A stretch of 64,000 bases of DNA from Kingdonia uniflora (Eukaryota > Streptophyta > Magnoliopsida > Ranunculales > Circaeasteraceae): assembly GCA_014058105.1 (NCBI GenBank), contig JACGCM010002776.1:496001-560000 (forward strand), given 5' to 3'. The translations under genes and the position numbers were made by a program. The notes below the pieces were generated by a model. It saw nothing but the letters and a program-made list of their open reading frames with translations, made no database searches and had not been told where the DNA came from. Of this stretch, positions 33,223-44,700 are shown one piece after another (position 1 is the stretch's first letter; every line of letters starts with the position of its first letter).

Positions 33223-34340
33223 CTAATGAACCCATTTGCGGAGGTTAATTGTATTCCAGGGGGATTTGAGTTCCTCTTCGTCATGGCTGAGTAGGTAGTT
33301 TGTGTTACCATTGGCGATGCGAGATATGAGATTAGGGCCTTCCCAATTAGGCTGCAGTTTACCCTTGTTGTGATTGTGAGCTGTTGGGAAGACTTTTTTC
33401 ATGACATAGTCACCTTCGCAGAACTGCCGAGGGATTACACGCTTGTGATAACTTCTTTTCAATGTCTCTTGATACCATAGTATCCGGGAAGAAGCTTCCT
33501 CCCTGGTTTCATCAATAAAGTCGAGGTTCTTAGCGAGTAGTCGGCCATTGATTGCATTGTCAACAATCAGGGATCTCGTCGCATTAGCGATGACTTCAGT
33601 AGGGAGTACTTCTTTGGAGCTGTAAGTAAGTATAAACGGTGTGAAGCCCGTACTTTTCAGAGGGGTCGTTCGGTAGGACCACAGAACGTGGGGTAGTTCT
33701 TCCACCCAGCGACCCTTTGCCGTGCCCAGTCGTTTACTGATTCCGTCGATTATGATTTTGTCAGTGGCCTTGGCTTGTCCGTTTCTTTAGGAGTATTTGG
33801 GGCTCGAAGGGAGAATTTTTATATGATAAGGTCGTACAAAATCTGTGACTTTTCTTCCTACAAATTATGTTCTGTTGCCGGTCATCAGTACTGCGGGGAC
33901 GCCGAACCGTGTGATAATGTACTTCAATAGGAACGTGATGACCTCTTCCTCCCTAATCCGAGCGAGGGGTATCGCCTCGATCCATTTGGTAAAATAGTCA
34001 ATTGCAACAAGTATCCATTGGCATCTCCTGCACGCCATAGGGAGAGCCCCGGCGATATCAAGTCCCCATTTTGCAAATGGTCAGGGGCTGGAGACTGTAT
34101 GGAGGTCGACGGCTGGTGCATGGATTATGTGCCCGTGGAATTGACATTTGTCGCATTTCTGGGCATATATTATAAAATCTTGTCGCATAGTTGGCCAGTA
34201 CAGTCCTTAGGCATGAGCACGGTCAGCCATGGAATGACCCGCTGTGTGTACGCCACAGACACCGTCGTGATTTTTGCGATAACGGTATTGACTCTCTCTC
34301 CAGCAATGCAAGTAAAGTACGGAGCATATAGGCTTGTTCA
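33223..34340 (-). pseudogene. Element E integrase
   Basis: Going down the minus strand: an HHCC finger (HTAGHSMADRAHA and CDKCQFHGH), GLDIAGALPMA (first Asp), VAIDYFTKWIEAIPLARIRE, and a badly changed second-Asp region (VLMTGNRT where MIRCDNGPQF is usual). A clean stretch from 33705 to 33223 then reads LPHVLWSYRTTPLKSTGFTP, RSYHKRVIPRQFCEGDYVMK and NWEGPNLISRI. The catalytic second Asp is lost and stops are present. The family differs from the integrases of A, B and C in its C-terminus. Confidence 0.87.
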
Positions 34341-35120
34341 CAAGAGTTTTCCATTAACCATCGTATACTTGCGGGATATCTTTCGGATGCTCTCGGCTAC
34401 TGATTGGTCATCAGGAAGGATGTGGTGTTCCCCGAGGAAGTCAAGGAGAGGTTGGCGCCAGTCGGGCAAAACGAGTAGGTTAGTTTGCATGGCTGGTATT
34501 GGGTTTAAGGTAATGCTCAGATTATCAAGGATATCAATCTGGATGACGTGGAGTTTATCGCCGATAATTCCTGCTAGATACAAGGGCGTTCGAGTGTCTA
34601 TTCTCACCACGGTGGATATGTTTGAGGTTGACCTTGTAGAATTTGCTTAGTCCCTGTTTCAGGGTTTCCATATAGCCGGTCATTTTTCTGCTGGCCTGGA
34701 ACGTCCTGCTATGCTGGATAACAACTAGCTGCGAGTCGGTAAAGATGGAGAGTTTTTCCATGCCCAGGGCCAACATTGTTTCTACTCCACATAACAATGC
34801 CTCGTATTCAGCCTCATTGTTACTGAGGGGGAAATTGACCCGTATGGCTTTCTCGATTTTCTCATTGGTGGGAGTAACTAATGTTATGCCAAGACCAGAG
34901 CCGCCACCGTTGACAACCCCGTTAGTGTATAGCCACCATCCCTTAGTATATACTGGCTTGTCTACATCAATGTAGGTGTCGAGGTCATCCTCCTCGTCGT
35001 TATGCCAGTTGTAATCATTAATGGGGAGGTCTACGAGGAGGTCGGCCACTGCCTGTCCTTTGATTGATACTCGTGGTTCGTACCGGATGTCAAACTCTTC
35101 AAGTGCAATTGCCCATTTTA
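34341..35120 (-). pseudogene. Element E second RNase H and linker to integrase
   Basis: From 35049 the frame reads ADLLVDLPINDYNW (end of the first RNase H linker), then KGWWLYTNGVVNGGGSGLGI, NNEAEYEALLCGVETMLALG and LSIFTDSQLVV. The first active-site Asp (usually W-x-L-x-x-D-G) is Asn; Glu and the other Asp remain. Below it, LLDFLGEHHILPDDQSVAES and YTMVNGKLL form the linker before the integrase finger. It is the archaeal-type RNase H typical of Tat elements. Confidence 0.85.
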
Positions 35121-36590
35121 TGATCCAGCGTGCTTTATCCTTCTTCGCGAAAATCTCTCAAAGTGGTTGGATTGTGATGACCTTAATTTTGTGTGCCTGG
35201 AAATATGGTCGTAGTATCTATGAGGCATATACCAGAGCGAGGGCCTATTTCTCCACAGTAGAGTCCCGCAGTTCTGCTCCCATGAGGGTTTTACTAACAA
35301 AATATACTGGCTTCTCCGCTTTGCTTGCTGTACGTACGAAGACCGCGCTGATGGATTCATCTATATTGCTAAGGTACAAACCCAAGTAACTCGTGCTTGG
35401 TGGGGGCGCTGAGAATGGGTAGAGTGGCTAAGTAATGCAACATGTTTTGAAAGGTTGTCTCGCATTCATCGTTCCATTGGCATTTTTTGTTCTCCTGAAT
35501 ACACTGAAATAACGGGTGACATTTGAAGGAAGCTTTATAAATGAAGCGTCCAAGAGCTTTAATTTTTTCAATGAGGGCTAGTACTTACTTTAACATCTAT
35601 GGTGATGGCATACAGGCGAGAACACGGATTTGGTCAGGGTCAGCCTCGATTCCACGTTGGGTGACGTGGTGTCCGAGGAGCTTTCCCGAGGAAATGCCAA
35701 AACTGTACTTCTCTGGGTTAAGACACATCTTATAAGACCGTACCTTTGTAAAGACTGTCTCGAGGTCGTTAAAGTAGTCGGTGCTCAGTCTGCTTTTGAC
35801 TAGCATGTCGTCGATATAGACCTCAACTATTTTACCCAGCTGTTATTCAAACATGGTGGTTACGAGGCATTGGTAAGTGGATCCCGCATTCTTCAGGTCG
35901 AAGGGCATGACTGTATAGAAGTATAGGTTTTGTTCAGTGGTGAAGGACGTGCATTATTGATCTTCCACTGCTAATGGTATTTGGTTGTATTCTGAGTAGC
36001 CGTCCATGAATGGCAACCGCTCGTGGCCGGCCATGGAATTGACTAGTCTGGAAATGAGGGGCATAGGAAAACTATCTTTTGGGTAATGTCGATTGAGGTC
36101 GGTAAAATCGGTGCACACTCGAGCTTTCCCATTCTTCTTCGGTAACGCGACCACGTTAGCTTGGGTAGTCAACGGGTCGTATAAACCCTGCATACAGCAA
36201 CTTTTGGATCTTGTCGTTGATAGCCCCACGTAGCCGTGGTGCTATTTGGCGAGGTTTCTGCTTGACGGGGCTGGCCTTTTCATGAACATGTAAATGATGG
36301 CAGGCTAACGCGGGGTCTACGCCTGGCATTTTGTTAAAGGACCACGCGAAGATATCTATGAATTGCCGGAGGAGTATGATGAGGTCCACTCGATCGTCAC
36401 CTGTCAAGAAGGAACCAATATATGTTATTCTCATGGGGCCATCGATGTTATTCAGAACGACTGGCTCCACGAGAAGCGGGGTCCATAATTTACTGAACGC
36501 ACTTATAATGGCATCATTTTGGTCATGAACTGTGTCTGGGAGTATTACCTTGTCCAGGTGGCGAGGAACGGGGGACGAGTCCCCCGCCAT
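35121..36590 (-). pseudogene. Element E reverse transcriptase and first RNase H
   Basis: From 36590: RITYIGSFLTGDDRVDLIIL, NKMPGVDPALACHHLHVHEK, YAGFIRPVDYPS, then in another frame VVALPKKNGKARVCTDFTDL, FMDGYSEYNQIPL, MPFDLKNAGSTYQCL, EVYIDDMLVKS (Asp pair intact, near 35805-35830) and CLNPEKYSFGISSGKLLGHH. The first RNase H follows down to about 35121 in decayed form. One frameshift lies near 36170-36200. This is a classic Tat reverse transcriptase. Confidence 0.9.
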
Positions 36591-37135
36591 GGGCTCGTAC
36601 CCTTTTCGTTGCTAATCCTCTCGCTCGATATGTTTTCCTTTTTTGTTGCGTTCTCTTGTTTGATTAAGTTTTGTAATGAGTTGGCATAGAAGACACGGGC
36701 TGCGACCTGACAGCCTTGAATCTGGTAGGGGCCAAAATTTACTGAGAAGCGTAATACCTGGTGGTAGGAGGAGGGGACGGCCTTCATGGCATAAATCTAG
36801 TTTCGTTCTAGAATCCCATTGTAGTGCACTGTAGGACTGTTGATGATGATGAAATTTGTTGGTACCACGACCGGGCCTGCCTGTACCTGAATGGCGACTT
36901 ATCCCATAGCTCGTTCTGTGGACCCGTTAGAACTAGAACTCTCTATCTTGGAGGGTGCAAGGCTTTCCTGCATGTTCATGTTGCAAAGGGCATCATAGTA
37001 AAGGATGTTAGCGCCACAATCGGAGTCGACCAATATTCTCTTAACGAGGACGCCACCTATGATGATCCAAATAGCGAGGGCGTTGTCATGAGGATGAGAA
37101 ACTATGCCAAGGTTGTGATCGGTGAAGTTAATGGC
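36591..37135 (-). pseudogene. Element E protease
   Basis: The minus strand reads KRILVDSDCGANILYYDAL near 36995-37050, matching the Tat protease motif LVDxGSSxNIL with the catalytic Asp kept but a glycine two residues on changed to Asp. Further on come TNFIIINSPTVHYNGILERN and AMKAVPSSYHQVLRFSVNFG, the post-protease segment. Decayed by stops. Confidence 0.8.
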
Positions 37136-37672
37136 TTATTCTGGCAGAGGGCGAGTGGCTGCTTCAATGCCATGAGCAGTTCGTTGGTTCTCGGTTAGGC
37201 GGTAACATTGCCTCGTTGAATTAGAGACGGAATGCCTCGAAGGAGCTTGGTTGAGGTTGCCCAATATCATTTCATATACTACTAAATGTTGTGGTGCCCG
37301 TATGTTTGTTGCGTCTTGGTCGAAGGTGGGGTGAGGTGTTCTCTCAGCGGGTGGGATTGGTCTTTTGAGGTAACGTGTATAGCGGCCGAGACGAAACCAA
37401 GTCTCGGTCATATTGATGAAGTTGTAACATTCCTCGGTTGTATGGTTATGTATATCGTGATGCGCGCAGTAAGGGCGACCGGGTTGGTCAGGCTTGCTGC
37501 AAGGTTTTCTGTACTCGGGGTCATTCTTGACAGCGAGGAGTAGGTCTACCCCTGAAATGGTCATGTCACTGGGAGGATAACCTTCCCATCGGGTGGTTCT
37601 CTGTCACCTGCCCCTGGGTGTATCTATGTTATCTCGGGGGTCGCGATCTGTACGTTGTTTGTTCATGTTATT
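37136..37672 (-). pseudogene. Element E gag, C-terminal part
   Basis: An open frame from 37564 to 37136 includes GRPYCAHHDIHNHTTEECYN, the CxxH...HxxxC zinc knuckle of Tat Gag, and RQCYRLTENQRTAHGI. The N-terminal part lies at 61786-63175 beyond element B. The junction is marked by the B target duplication (ATTTG at 37673-37677, GTTTG at 61781-61785). Confidence 0.85.
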
Positions 37673-37677
37673 ATTTG

Positions 37678-38374
37678 TGTGGTAGCCTACTCGCAGCCTT
37701 CGACCTCCTCACTCGAAGTCCACTTCGTATCCTACGCGAACATATCAAAGACTACCACAACTCAGAATCAAGCCCCTCAAGAAACTCTTGTAGTCGAAGC
37801 CTCGACAGCAGATAAACCTTCAAGAACGGATCAGCACATAACTACAAATAAACCTTCAAGAATGGATCAGCACATAATAACAGATACCCTTCGACTGAAC
37901 GTTCGAATAGCAGCAGTGTGATGAGACTAGCAGTCAGCTCAAACTGATTGGATAGCGCATTAATTGGTCTCTCAGCTACAGTGACAGGGATGTCTGTAAT
38001 AAATGCCGCCGCCAAAAAACCCGGACAGTAATCATGTTGCCTGGTCTACTCTTAGTGACTCAGCCTCTTATGTCTCCATAAATAAGAGAGAGGCAAAACC
38101 AAGAGGGGGTTAGAAAAATCATCTATAAACCCTATGCTTTTTACCTTCGACCACTTAAAAACTATATTCGACCTTTATTATTACACATCAGTAATAGAAT
38201 TACAGTTTAAAAATCCTCATCAGAGGTCATAGAGAGTCACATTCGGGCCTCTACGCAAGTATTTTTCTCTAATTAGTCTCTTTTTTGGCCATATACTTGT
38301 ACCTCTTTGATGAGAGGCCAACCTCCGTGTTGTAAGAGCCATCTTCTATTCTCAACGAAGATCGGGCCCCTACA
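37678..38374 (+). repeat. Element B 5' LTR
   Basis: 697 bp, TGTGGTAGCC to CCCCTACA. TATA box CCATAAATAAG near 38074. Internal 'ataaaccttcaagaa.ggatcagcacataa' is tandemly repeated at 37810-37885. By eye there are about 27 differences from the 3' LTR in the first 360 bases. Confidence 0.93.
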
Positions 38375-38376
38375 AT

Positions 38377-38390
38377 TGGTGCCGCCTGTG
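38377..38390 (+). other. Element B primer-binding site
   Basis: TGGTGCCGCCTGTG follows the LTR by two bases. It is the same site as in A and C (TGGCGCCGTCTGTG) with two transitions. Confidence 0.7.
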
Positions 38391-38460
38391 CTTCTCACAC
38401 TATCATTTACCTCGTCTTTGTTACCTTCCTTTCTTTTCTACCATTTATCGCTCCTTTTCA

Positions 38461-39596
38461 ATGGCCCCTTCCCGCCGTGCCAACTCAACTCAGGCAGGCA
38501 ACTCCATTGACGGAGTCGCCACTCAAGTCGCTTTAATATCTCAGCAAATTACTCTAGCAGAAGAGTGCCATCAGCATCAACTCACCCAGGATTGAGAAAA
38601 CCACCGCCAGGCGTTAGAAACTGAACAGAATCGCCGGGTTGACGATGAAAATAGACAGAATCGAGCAATCGATGAGCTACGCAACATAGTCCGAGAACTT
38701 CAACGGTTAGTGCCCTTGGACCCCGCCCGTCAGTCCAGGTACCGGATCAATCGAGCGTATCTACTCGCGCCCACCATGGACCCTCAACAAACCTCGAGTT
38801 ACCTCCAGCTCCCATTGGTGCCGAAGGTATTCCCCGTACTATTGCCCCACTGGCTCTATCCACCTCAGAATTTGCCCCAATGAAGACTCTTCTGACTCCA
38901 CCACCATTCATTAAGACACCCTCAGCCTGTCAGAGACCGACTCGGCGAGCGTCATCCTGCTCGAGACCGAATCGTGGAGCGCAGTGCTGAATATATACCA
39001 CACATTCGACCCTGCAACCATCGACATCACCAATCTCTCCCTCCTGCATATGTCATACAACAAGACTTTGACCGCAAGATACAACCCGTTATTCACGTCA
39101 GCGCAAGCCCAGCCTTAAACTCATGGAGCCGCCTCAACAATCCCATTTGTGTCACCCTACTCGCCATCAACATACCCCCCAATTTCCGTGCCCCCAAGCT
39201 CAGCAAATATCGCAACACAGACCCCAAAACCCACATTTTCATATTTCAAAACTCACTAAGCCTTTACTCTACTGCCGACTACCTGTTATGTCGACTTTTC
39301 CCAACTAGCCTCACTAAAAACCCACTTTGATGGTATCACAATCTCCCAAATGGCTCGATATGAAGCTTCGAGCAACTCACGCAGATTTTCATCACCCAGT
39401 TCGCCTTCAACAAAGATAGAGAAGTCAGAGTAGACGCATTATTTAATTTCAGAAAGTCAAGCACAAAGACCCTCAAAGCGTTCACAAAGCGATTCCTCGA
39501 CGAGTCATGGAAAATAGAGAACCTCAACTGTGCAAATGTTATCCTCGCATATTCAAATGCTCTGCCTGGTCATAGTCGAGTAAAAGAGCACCTCGT
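38461..39596 (+). pseudogene. Element B gag, N-terminal part (cut by D)
   Basis: The ATG at 38461 reads MAPSRRANSTQAGNSIDGVA, matching element A gag. Then come NRRVDDENRQNRAIDELRNI and the Gag core YLLCRLFPTSLTKNPL, SFEQLTQIFITQFAFNKDRE and FTKRFLDESWKIENLNCANV. The frame is cut at 39596 after RVKEHLV. It resumes at 50685 with LHKPQTLKE, exactly where A is continuous. TGG-to-TGA and CGA-to-TGA type stops are present. Confidence 0.88.
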
Positions 39597-39894
39597 CATG
39601 TCAACTTTCCTCACCATGATGCTTTGGAAATCATGCTAAAAAAGAGAAATGTTGTACTACACACAATGATGATAGACACTGGTAGTAGTATTAAACTGTT
39701 GTTTCAAAGCACGATTGATTAGATGGGACTGGCCGATAAGGTGCAGTCCAATAATATTGATATTTATGGGTTCAATGGTTCTAAAGAAGAACGTGTGGAA
39801 AAGAAAATACTTCCTATTATGGCAGGACCAACAATAGTTGACGTTGTCTTTTATGTTATTTATGCAAAATCCTATTATTTGGGTATAATGGGAC
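39597..39894 (+). pseudogene. Element D protease, first part
   Basis: The sequence reads EIMLKKRNVVLHTMMIDTGS followed by SIKLLFQST, a Tat aspartic protease with its catalytic Asp intact, then NIDIYGFNGSKEERVEKKI and YYLGIMG, where element C is inserted. The other side of C resumes with R-C-stop-LHNMRAVPSTYHLALQF. The TSD is GGGAC (39890-39894) and AGGAC (48338-48342). Confidence 0.85.
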
Positions 39895-40563
39895 TGTAAT
39901 AGCATATTTCCCAACATCGACAACTACAAGCCTGAAGATCTTAGTCGAAGGTCCATTACAGACGGTATACAAACATCAATCACTGATCTCGAACATAAGC
40001 CTGGTCAAAGGTATCAAAAAGCATTTCAGATGAAATAATGGTAGCAAACATTCTTCTCGATCAAGACTTATCAAAGGCCACTGCAACTTCATAGTTCTCG
40101 AAGTGCTGTAGCATTTCAGAGATTGACCTTCATACAACTTCATAGTTCTCGATCTTAAGATCTCAAAGATATCTGATCAACAACCGTAACGCTCATTCAG
40201 CCGGCTGTTGCAAAAGTTTCGCGAAGATCTCCAACTGAACATAAAATCTGTAAATAAGATCGCATTGTAACTGCCTGTATCCGCTATAAATACAGGACTC
40301 TTTGAAAATGGCATCGGACTCTTGACACTAAAAAAACTGCAACCCACGCTTACTCTAAGCTTTGTTCTTTTCTTTACTCTCAGTCCAGAAATTGTAACAG
40401 TTAGCATGATATTGAATTTTCTCCTAAAACCCACTACGAGGTCGTGGTTTTACTCAAGTTAGTCTGAGCTTTCCACGTAAAATTCAGTGTTATAGCTACC
40501 AATTACTTCTCTTTCTCTATAAGTATTGGCGAATATTCTCCGTCCAGAAAATCCGCCATTACA
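39895..40563 (+). repeat. Element C 5' LTR
   Basis: 669 bp, TGTAATAGCA to GCCATTACA. TATA box GCTATAAATACAGG near 40281. By eye about 15 differences from the 3' LTR in the first 275 bases. Confidence 0.93.
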
Positions 40564-40565
40564 AC

Positions 40566-40583
40566 TGGCGCCGTCTGTGGGAA
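40566..40583 (+). other. Element C primer-binding site
   Basis: TGGCGCCGTCTGTGGGAA begins two bases after the LTR. It is the best preserved of the A/B/C primer sites. Confidence 0.85.
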
Positions 40584-40636
40584 TCCACACCACTTTACCA
40601 AACTAAGATTTCAAAAAAAAAAAAAAAAAAAAACTG

Positions 40637-42200
40637 ATGACCAACATGAATCTACGAGGCACCTCCACTCTGAGAAACCAGGAAGTCAATACAGCACCAA
40701 AGACCATCGACTTGTACGGTGCCGTGGTCGAGTTACAGAAACAGATGGATCGTGAGCAGATTCAAAGAATAGAAGACCAAAAAGTTCATGCTCAGGCTCT
40801 CCAAATTGAAAGTGATACAAGGCAGAAAGCTTTGGATCAGCAAAGCCAGACGCATCAGAAGGAGATGGAGAACTTGCGCAGAGCAAATGCGTCACCCCTC
40901 CCCCCCCAGCTCACAGCAATCACCGTTCGAGAGCTAACCACAGAGAAGAACAACCAAGGGAAGATCAGACGTGAGTCTCGTGGTCCAGATCAAGAAATCC
41001 CGAAGGAGGTTCCCAACATTTTGGACTTACGTCCTCCTCATCTACCATAGGAAGTCGTCGAACTTGCCAGCCTTCTCTGCTACCACCGGCGAGACGACCT
41101 CTAAGGGAGAGGTTAGGACCTGAGGGACACGGCAATTTTGATCCCCAAGTACAAGTCGCACCAGCTCAACCACCGCAATACATCACTCTAGATGACTTTA
41201 ATACCCGGATTCAGGCGATTAATTCAGAAGTACCTGGTCGAATATCTGTGTTAAATAGGATCGAAACAAATCCTATATCTGTGTATCTCGAAGCCATGGC
41301 CATTCCAGATAATTTCCATATGTCGAAGTTCATCCAGTATGCAGGTCTTACCGACCCTCTGACACACGACCGACATTTCAAAGCTTCGGTAGGATTATAC
41401 TCAAAGCTGGATCACATGCTCTGTAGACTTTTTAACATGAGTCTGAAAGAAGAACCCCTCAAGTGGTTTCACACTTTACCTGAAGGCTCTATCACTACAT
41501 TCGCTCAGTTACAGCGCCTCTTCGAGTAAAACTACGCTCATGCCAAAGAGCGGGAAATTACAGTGGATTCCCTTTTCTTCTTTGAACAAGGAGCAAAGGA
41601 GTCCCCAGCCAGCCTCTACAAGCGATTCTTGCAAGAGGCATGGAAAATTGGCAATTCTGATCCAAAAATTGTCGTTCCTGCGTTCACTTTAGCGTACACT
41701 TCGACTCAGAAGTTCGAGAAGAACTGACCCTTCATAAACCTCGAACAGTACCAGAGATGATAGATGTAGTTAACAGCTATATCGAACTCGAAAGTTCGAA
41801 GAAAGATAAGATGAAAAGCTCTGCCATAATCCAGTCCTCTGATTCGACACCATTCCAGCCAAAGAAAACAACCACGACAGGAGAAAAACCACATGGAAGG
41901 AGCAACGATAAAAATAGAAGGCGAGAAGAAAAGATAGCCAGACCATTTCCAACTCTACCTCCTCTGACAACAACTCTTTTGGCTATCTTCACAGTGATCA
42001 AGGGTGATGAATTTTATCGAGAAGCTCAGACGATCCCCGACAGACCAGGGCAACCTTTCTGCCTGTACCATCTTCAACTGCAATGTGTCAGCAGGGCGAC
42101 TCCGAAATTATGTGGTTGATCTCCAAAAATTTCTCAACGAAGAAGCTGCTAGGAATAATCCTGGCCCAGCTGACGGAGAAGGACAAGCTCGACATCTCTA
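40637..42200 (+). pseudogene. Element C gag
   Basis: From the ATG at 40637 (MTNMNLRGTSTLRNQEVNT) an N-terminal coiled coil follows (ALQIESDTRQKALDQQSQTH). The gypsy Gag core is open at 41248-41529: NPISVYLEAMAIPDNFHMSK, MLCRLFNMSLKEEPLKWFHT and FAQLQRLFE. After a stop come EREITVDSLFFFEQGAKESP and YKRFLQEAWKIGN. The C-terminal part has PGQPFCLYHLQLQCVS, a decayed form of the Tat zinc knuckle. A 19-base run of A or similar precedes the start (40611-40632). Confidence 0.87.
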
Positions 42201-42260
42201 CATGATCGAGATAGAAAAAAGGAAAAAGAAAAAACAAGACGACCGAATAACGTCCTGTTG

Positions 42261-42817
42261 CAAAATGACTTCTGAAGACAAATCAGCAAAACTCTTTCCC
42301 AGTTCCAGCAAATCAAAACATCCATACTCCATCTCCTTTGAAAATTGTGACACTAGCCACGTTACATATCTCCACGATGATCCACTTGTCATAATGCTAA
42401 AGGTAGAGCAAGATTATCTTCACACGATTCTTGTCAATACCGGAAGTGCCACTGATGTCCTGTTCCGAAGAGTAATACAGTTACTAGGTCTAACAGATTC
42501 TGTGAAAGCTTCAACAAACTATCTCGGGCTTTAATGGTTCGAAGGAATCTGCCACTGGCGAAATGACCTTGCCCGTACAAGCAGGATCAGAAACGACATT
42601 CGTCAAATTCTTGGTCATTGACGCTGAGTCCAAATATCTTGGTATTATAGGCCGAAATTGGCTGCACTCAATAAAAGCAGTTCTATCAGCTTATCATCTT
42701 TCTCTTCGATTCCCAACTGACCATGGTATCTACGAAATCAAAGGCTGCCAAGCAGTCGTACAAATGTGCGAGAACACCACGGTCAACTCTCACGCTCAAA
42801 AACTACTCAAAGCATAG
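42261..42817 (+). pseudogene. Element C protease, catalytic Asp changed
   Basis: HTILVNTGSATDVLFRRVIQ aligns with the Tat motif (M/L)xIDTGSATDVLF, but the catalytic Asp is Asn (AAT where GAT or GAC is expected), one G-to-A change. IIGRNWLHSIKAVLSAYHLS and HGIYEIKGCQAV follow after a frameshift near 42535. This alone would block polyprotein processing. Confidence 0.88.
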
Positions 42818-42839
42818 CATTTACAGTCGAAGTCACCGG

Positions 42840-43770
42840 CAATCTTCGAGCAACATGATACTGAAACTGTTGACTCCATCGAGCTCGATGGCCCAGGTCG
42901 TCATACATTTATCGGTTCCAAATTATCAATCGAAGAAAAAAAATAATGATTCGGCTCCTCAAAAAGAACGTCGATATCTTCGCATGGTCTTTACAAGAAA
43001 TGTCGGGAATTGACCAAACTGTCGCATGCCACAAGCTCAACCTCCTGCCTGATACTAAAGCAGCCGTACAAAAATGTCAGAATCTCGCTCTACGACTTCG
43101 TGAAGCCGTCAATGAAGAGATTGATAAGCTCATGCGTGTTGGTTTCATTCTGGAAGCCAAGTATCCAAAATGGGTTTCTAATATTGTGGCTGTGTCGACT
43201 CAGTTATTGGCCACGAACTTCTTTCTATGATGGATGTAGCCTCAGGTTACAACCAAGTTCCTCTCGCGACAAAAGATCAAGAAAAAACTACTTTCATCAC
43301 CGAAAGAGACTTGTACTGCTACACAGTCATGCCATTTGGTTTGAAGAACGTCGGGGCAACCTACTAGAGACTTGTTACTCGAATGTTCAATGACCATTTG
43401 GGAAAAATCATGGAAGTCTACATCGACGACATGATTTGCAAAAGCATAAAACGCGAAAATCATTTCAATAATCTCCAAACCATCTTCGACATTCTCCGAA
43501 ATTACCAAATGAAACTCAACCCCGAAAAATGCCAGTTTGGAGTCGCAGCCAGCAAATTTTTGGGACATTTAGTCAGCAAAAGAGGTATCAAAATAGATCC
43601 CACACAGATAAAAGCTCTCATGGCAATGCCGTCACCTTGAGCAAAGAAAGATGTTCAAAAGTTCGATGCAAAGATTTCCGCTCTCCACAGATTCATTTCA
43701 AAATCTTCTGATCGATGTAAACTTCTGTATCTCCTTCTTCGTGGGAATCCCACCTCACATTTCAAAAAGA
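42840..43770 (+). pseudogene. Element C reverse transcriptase
   Basis: The segment reads LLKKNVDIFAWSLQEMSGID, LRVGF-like MRVGFILEAKYPKWVSNIVA, MDVASGYNQVPLA, VMPFGLKNVGATY, EVYIDDMICKSIKR (Asp pair intact, near 43413-43450) and MKLNPEKCQFGVAASKFLGH. A deletion removes the usual PKKNGKxRxCxDFxDLN block between NIVAVS and VIGHELLSMMD (near 43200), so the enzyme lacks a conserved segment. Frame changes lie at about 43230 and 43370. Confidence 0.9.
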
Positions 43771-44700
43771 AGCCAAATGAAATCACCTGGACCTCAGACT
43801 GTGAGCTAGTCTTTCAAGATCTTAAACGATACTTGGGGCGACCTCCGATCATAAGCACACCAGTTGATGGCGAAACACTTACTATGTATCTTTCCACCAC
43901 AGAAGAATATATCATTTCCGTTCTCATTCGGGAAGAAAATGGCATCGATAAACCAATTTACTTCATCAGCAAAACTCTCGTGCAAGTTGAACGTAATTAT
44001 ACATCAACAGAAAAATAACTACTCGCATTGGTCTACAGTTCGCAGAAACTACGTCCTTACTTTCAGGCTCACCCTATCAAGGTAATCACAAAGTACCCTC
44101 TGAAGCTTGTCCTCTCAAAAAAAGAAAAATCCCGACGAGTTCAGCAATGGTCCGTTTTCCACAGAGAGTATGACATATCTTTCGAACCTCAAATTTCTTA
44201 TAAAGGATAGGCAGTCGCTGACTTTTTAGCTGACTTTCCTGTCGAAGACCTTGAATGGGAAGAACTCGAAGAAGCACTTGCAGATTATGCAATTGCAGAA
44301 CCAGATGCCTGGTCGAGAAGCACAGGATGGAGACTCTTCACAGATGGATCGGCAGGGCCACGAGGATCTGGGATTGGTATAGTCCTCGTTACGCCATCTA
44401 ATCATCGAATCGAGAAAGTAATTAAACTCAAGTTTTATGCCACCAACAATGAAGCCGAATACGAAGCTATCCTTCATGGATTAGACCTCGCAATCACACT
44501 TGAGGCGACAGACATAGCGGTCTATGTCAACTCACTGCTTGTTGCCAATCATTACAATAAATCCTTCAAAACCCCGGGCAAAATGGTTGATTATGCAACT
44601 CTAGTCGAAGAAAAAATGCTCATGTTCCAATCCTCATCAATCATCTATCTCCCTCGAGCAGAAAATAGGCACGCAGACGCTTAGGCATACGTCGCCGCTA
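43771..44700 (+). pseudogene. Element C RNase H pair
   Basis: The first RNase H reads ITWTSDCELVFQDLKRYLGR, STPVDGETLTMYLSTTEEYI, DKPIYFISKTLVQVERNYTS and LRPYFQAHPIKVIT. After VADFLADFPVEDLEWEE the second, archaeal-type RNase H reads WRLFTDGSAGPRGSGIGIVL, NNEAEYEAILHGLDLAITLE and IAVYVNSLLVANH. The last active-site Asp (usually TDSQLV) is Asn here. A stop separates the two near 44018. Confidence 0.87.
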
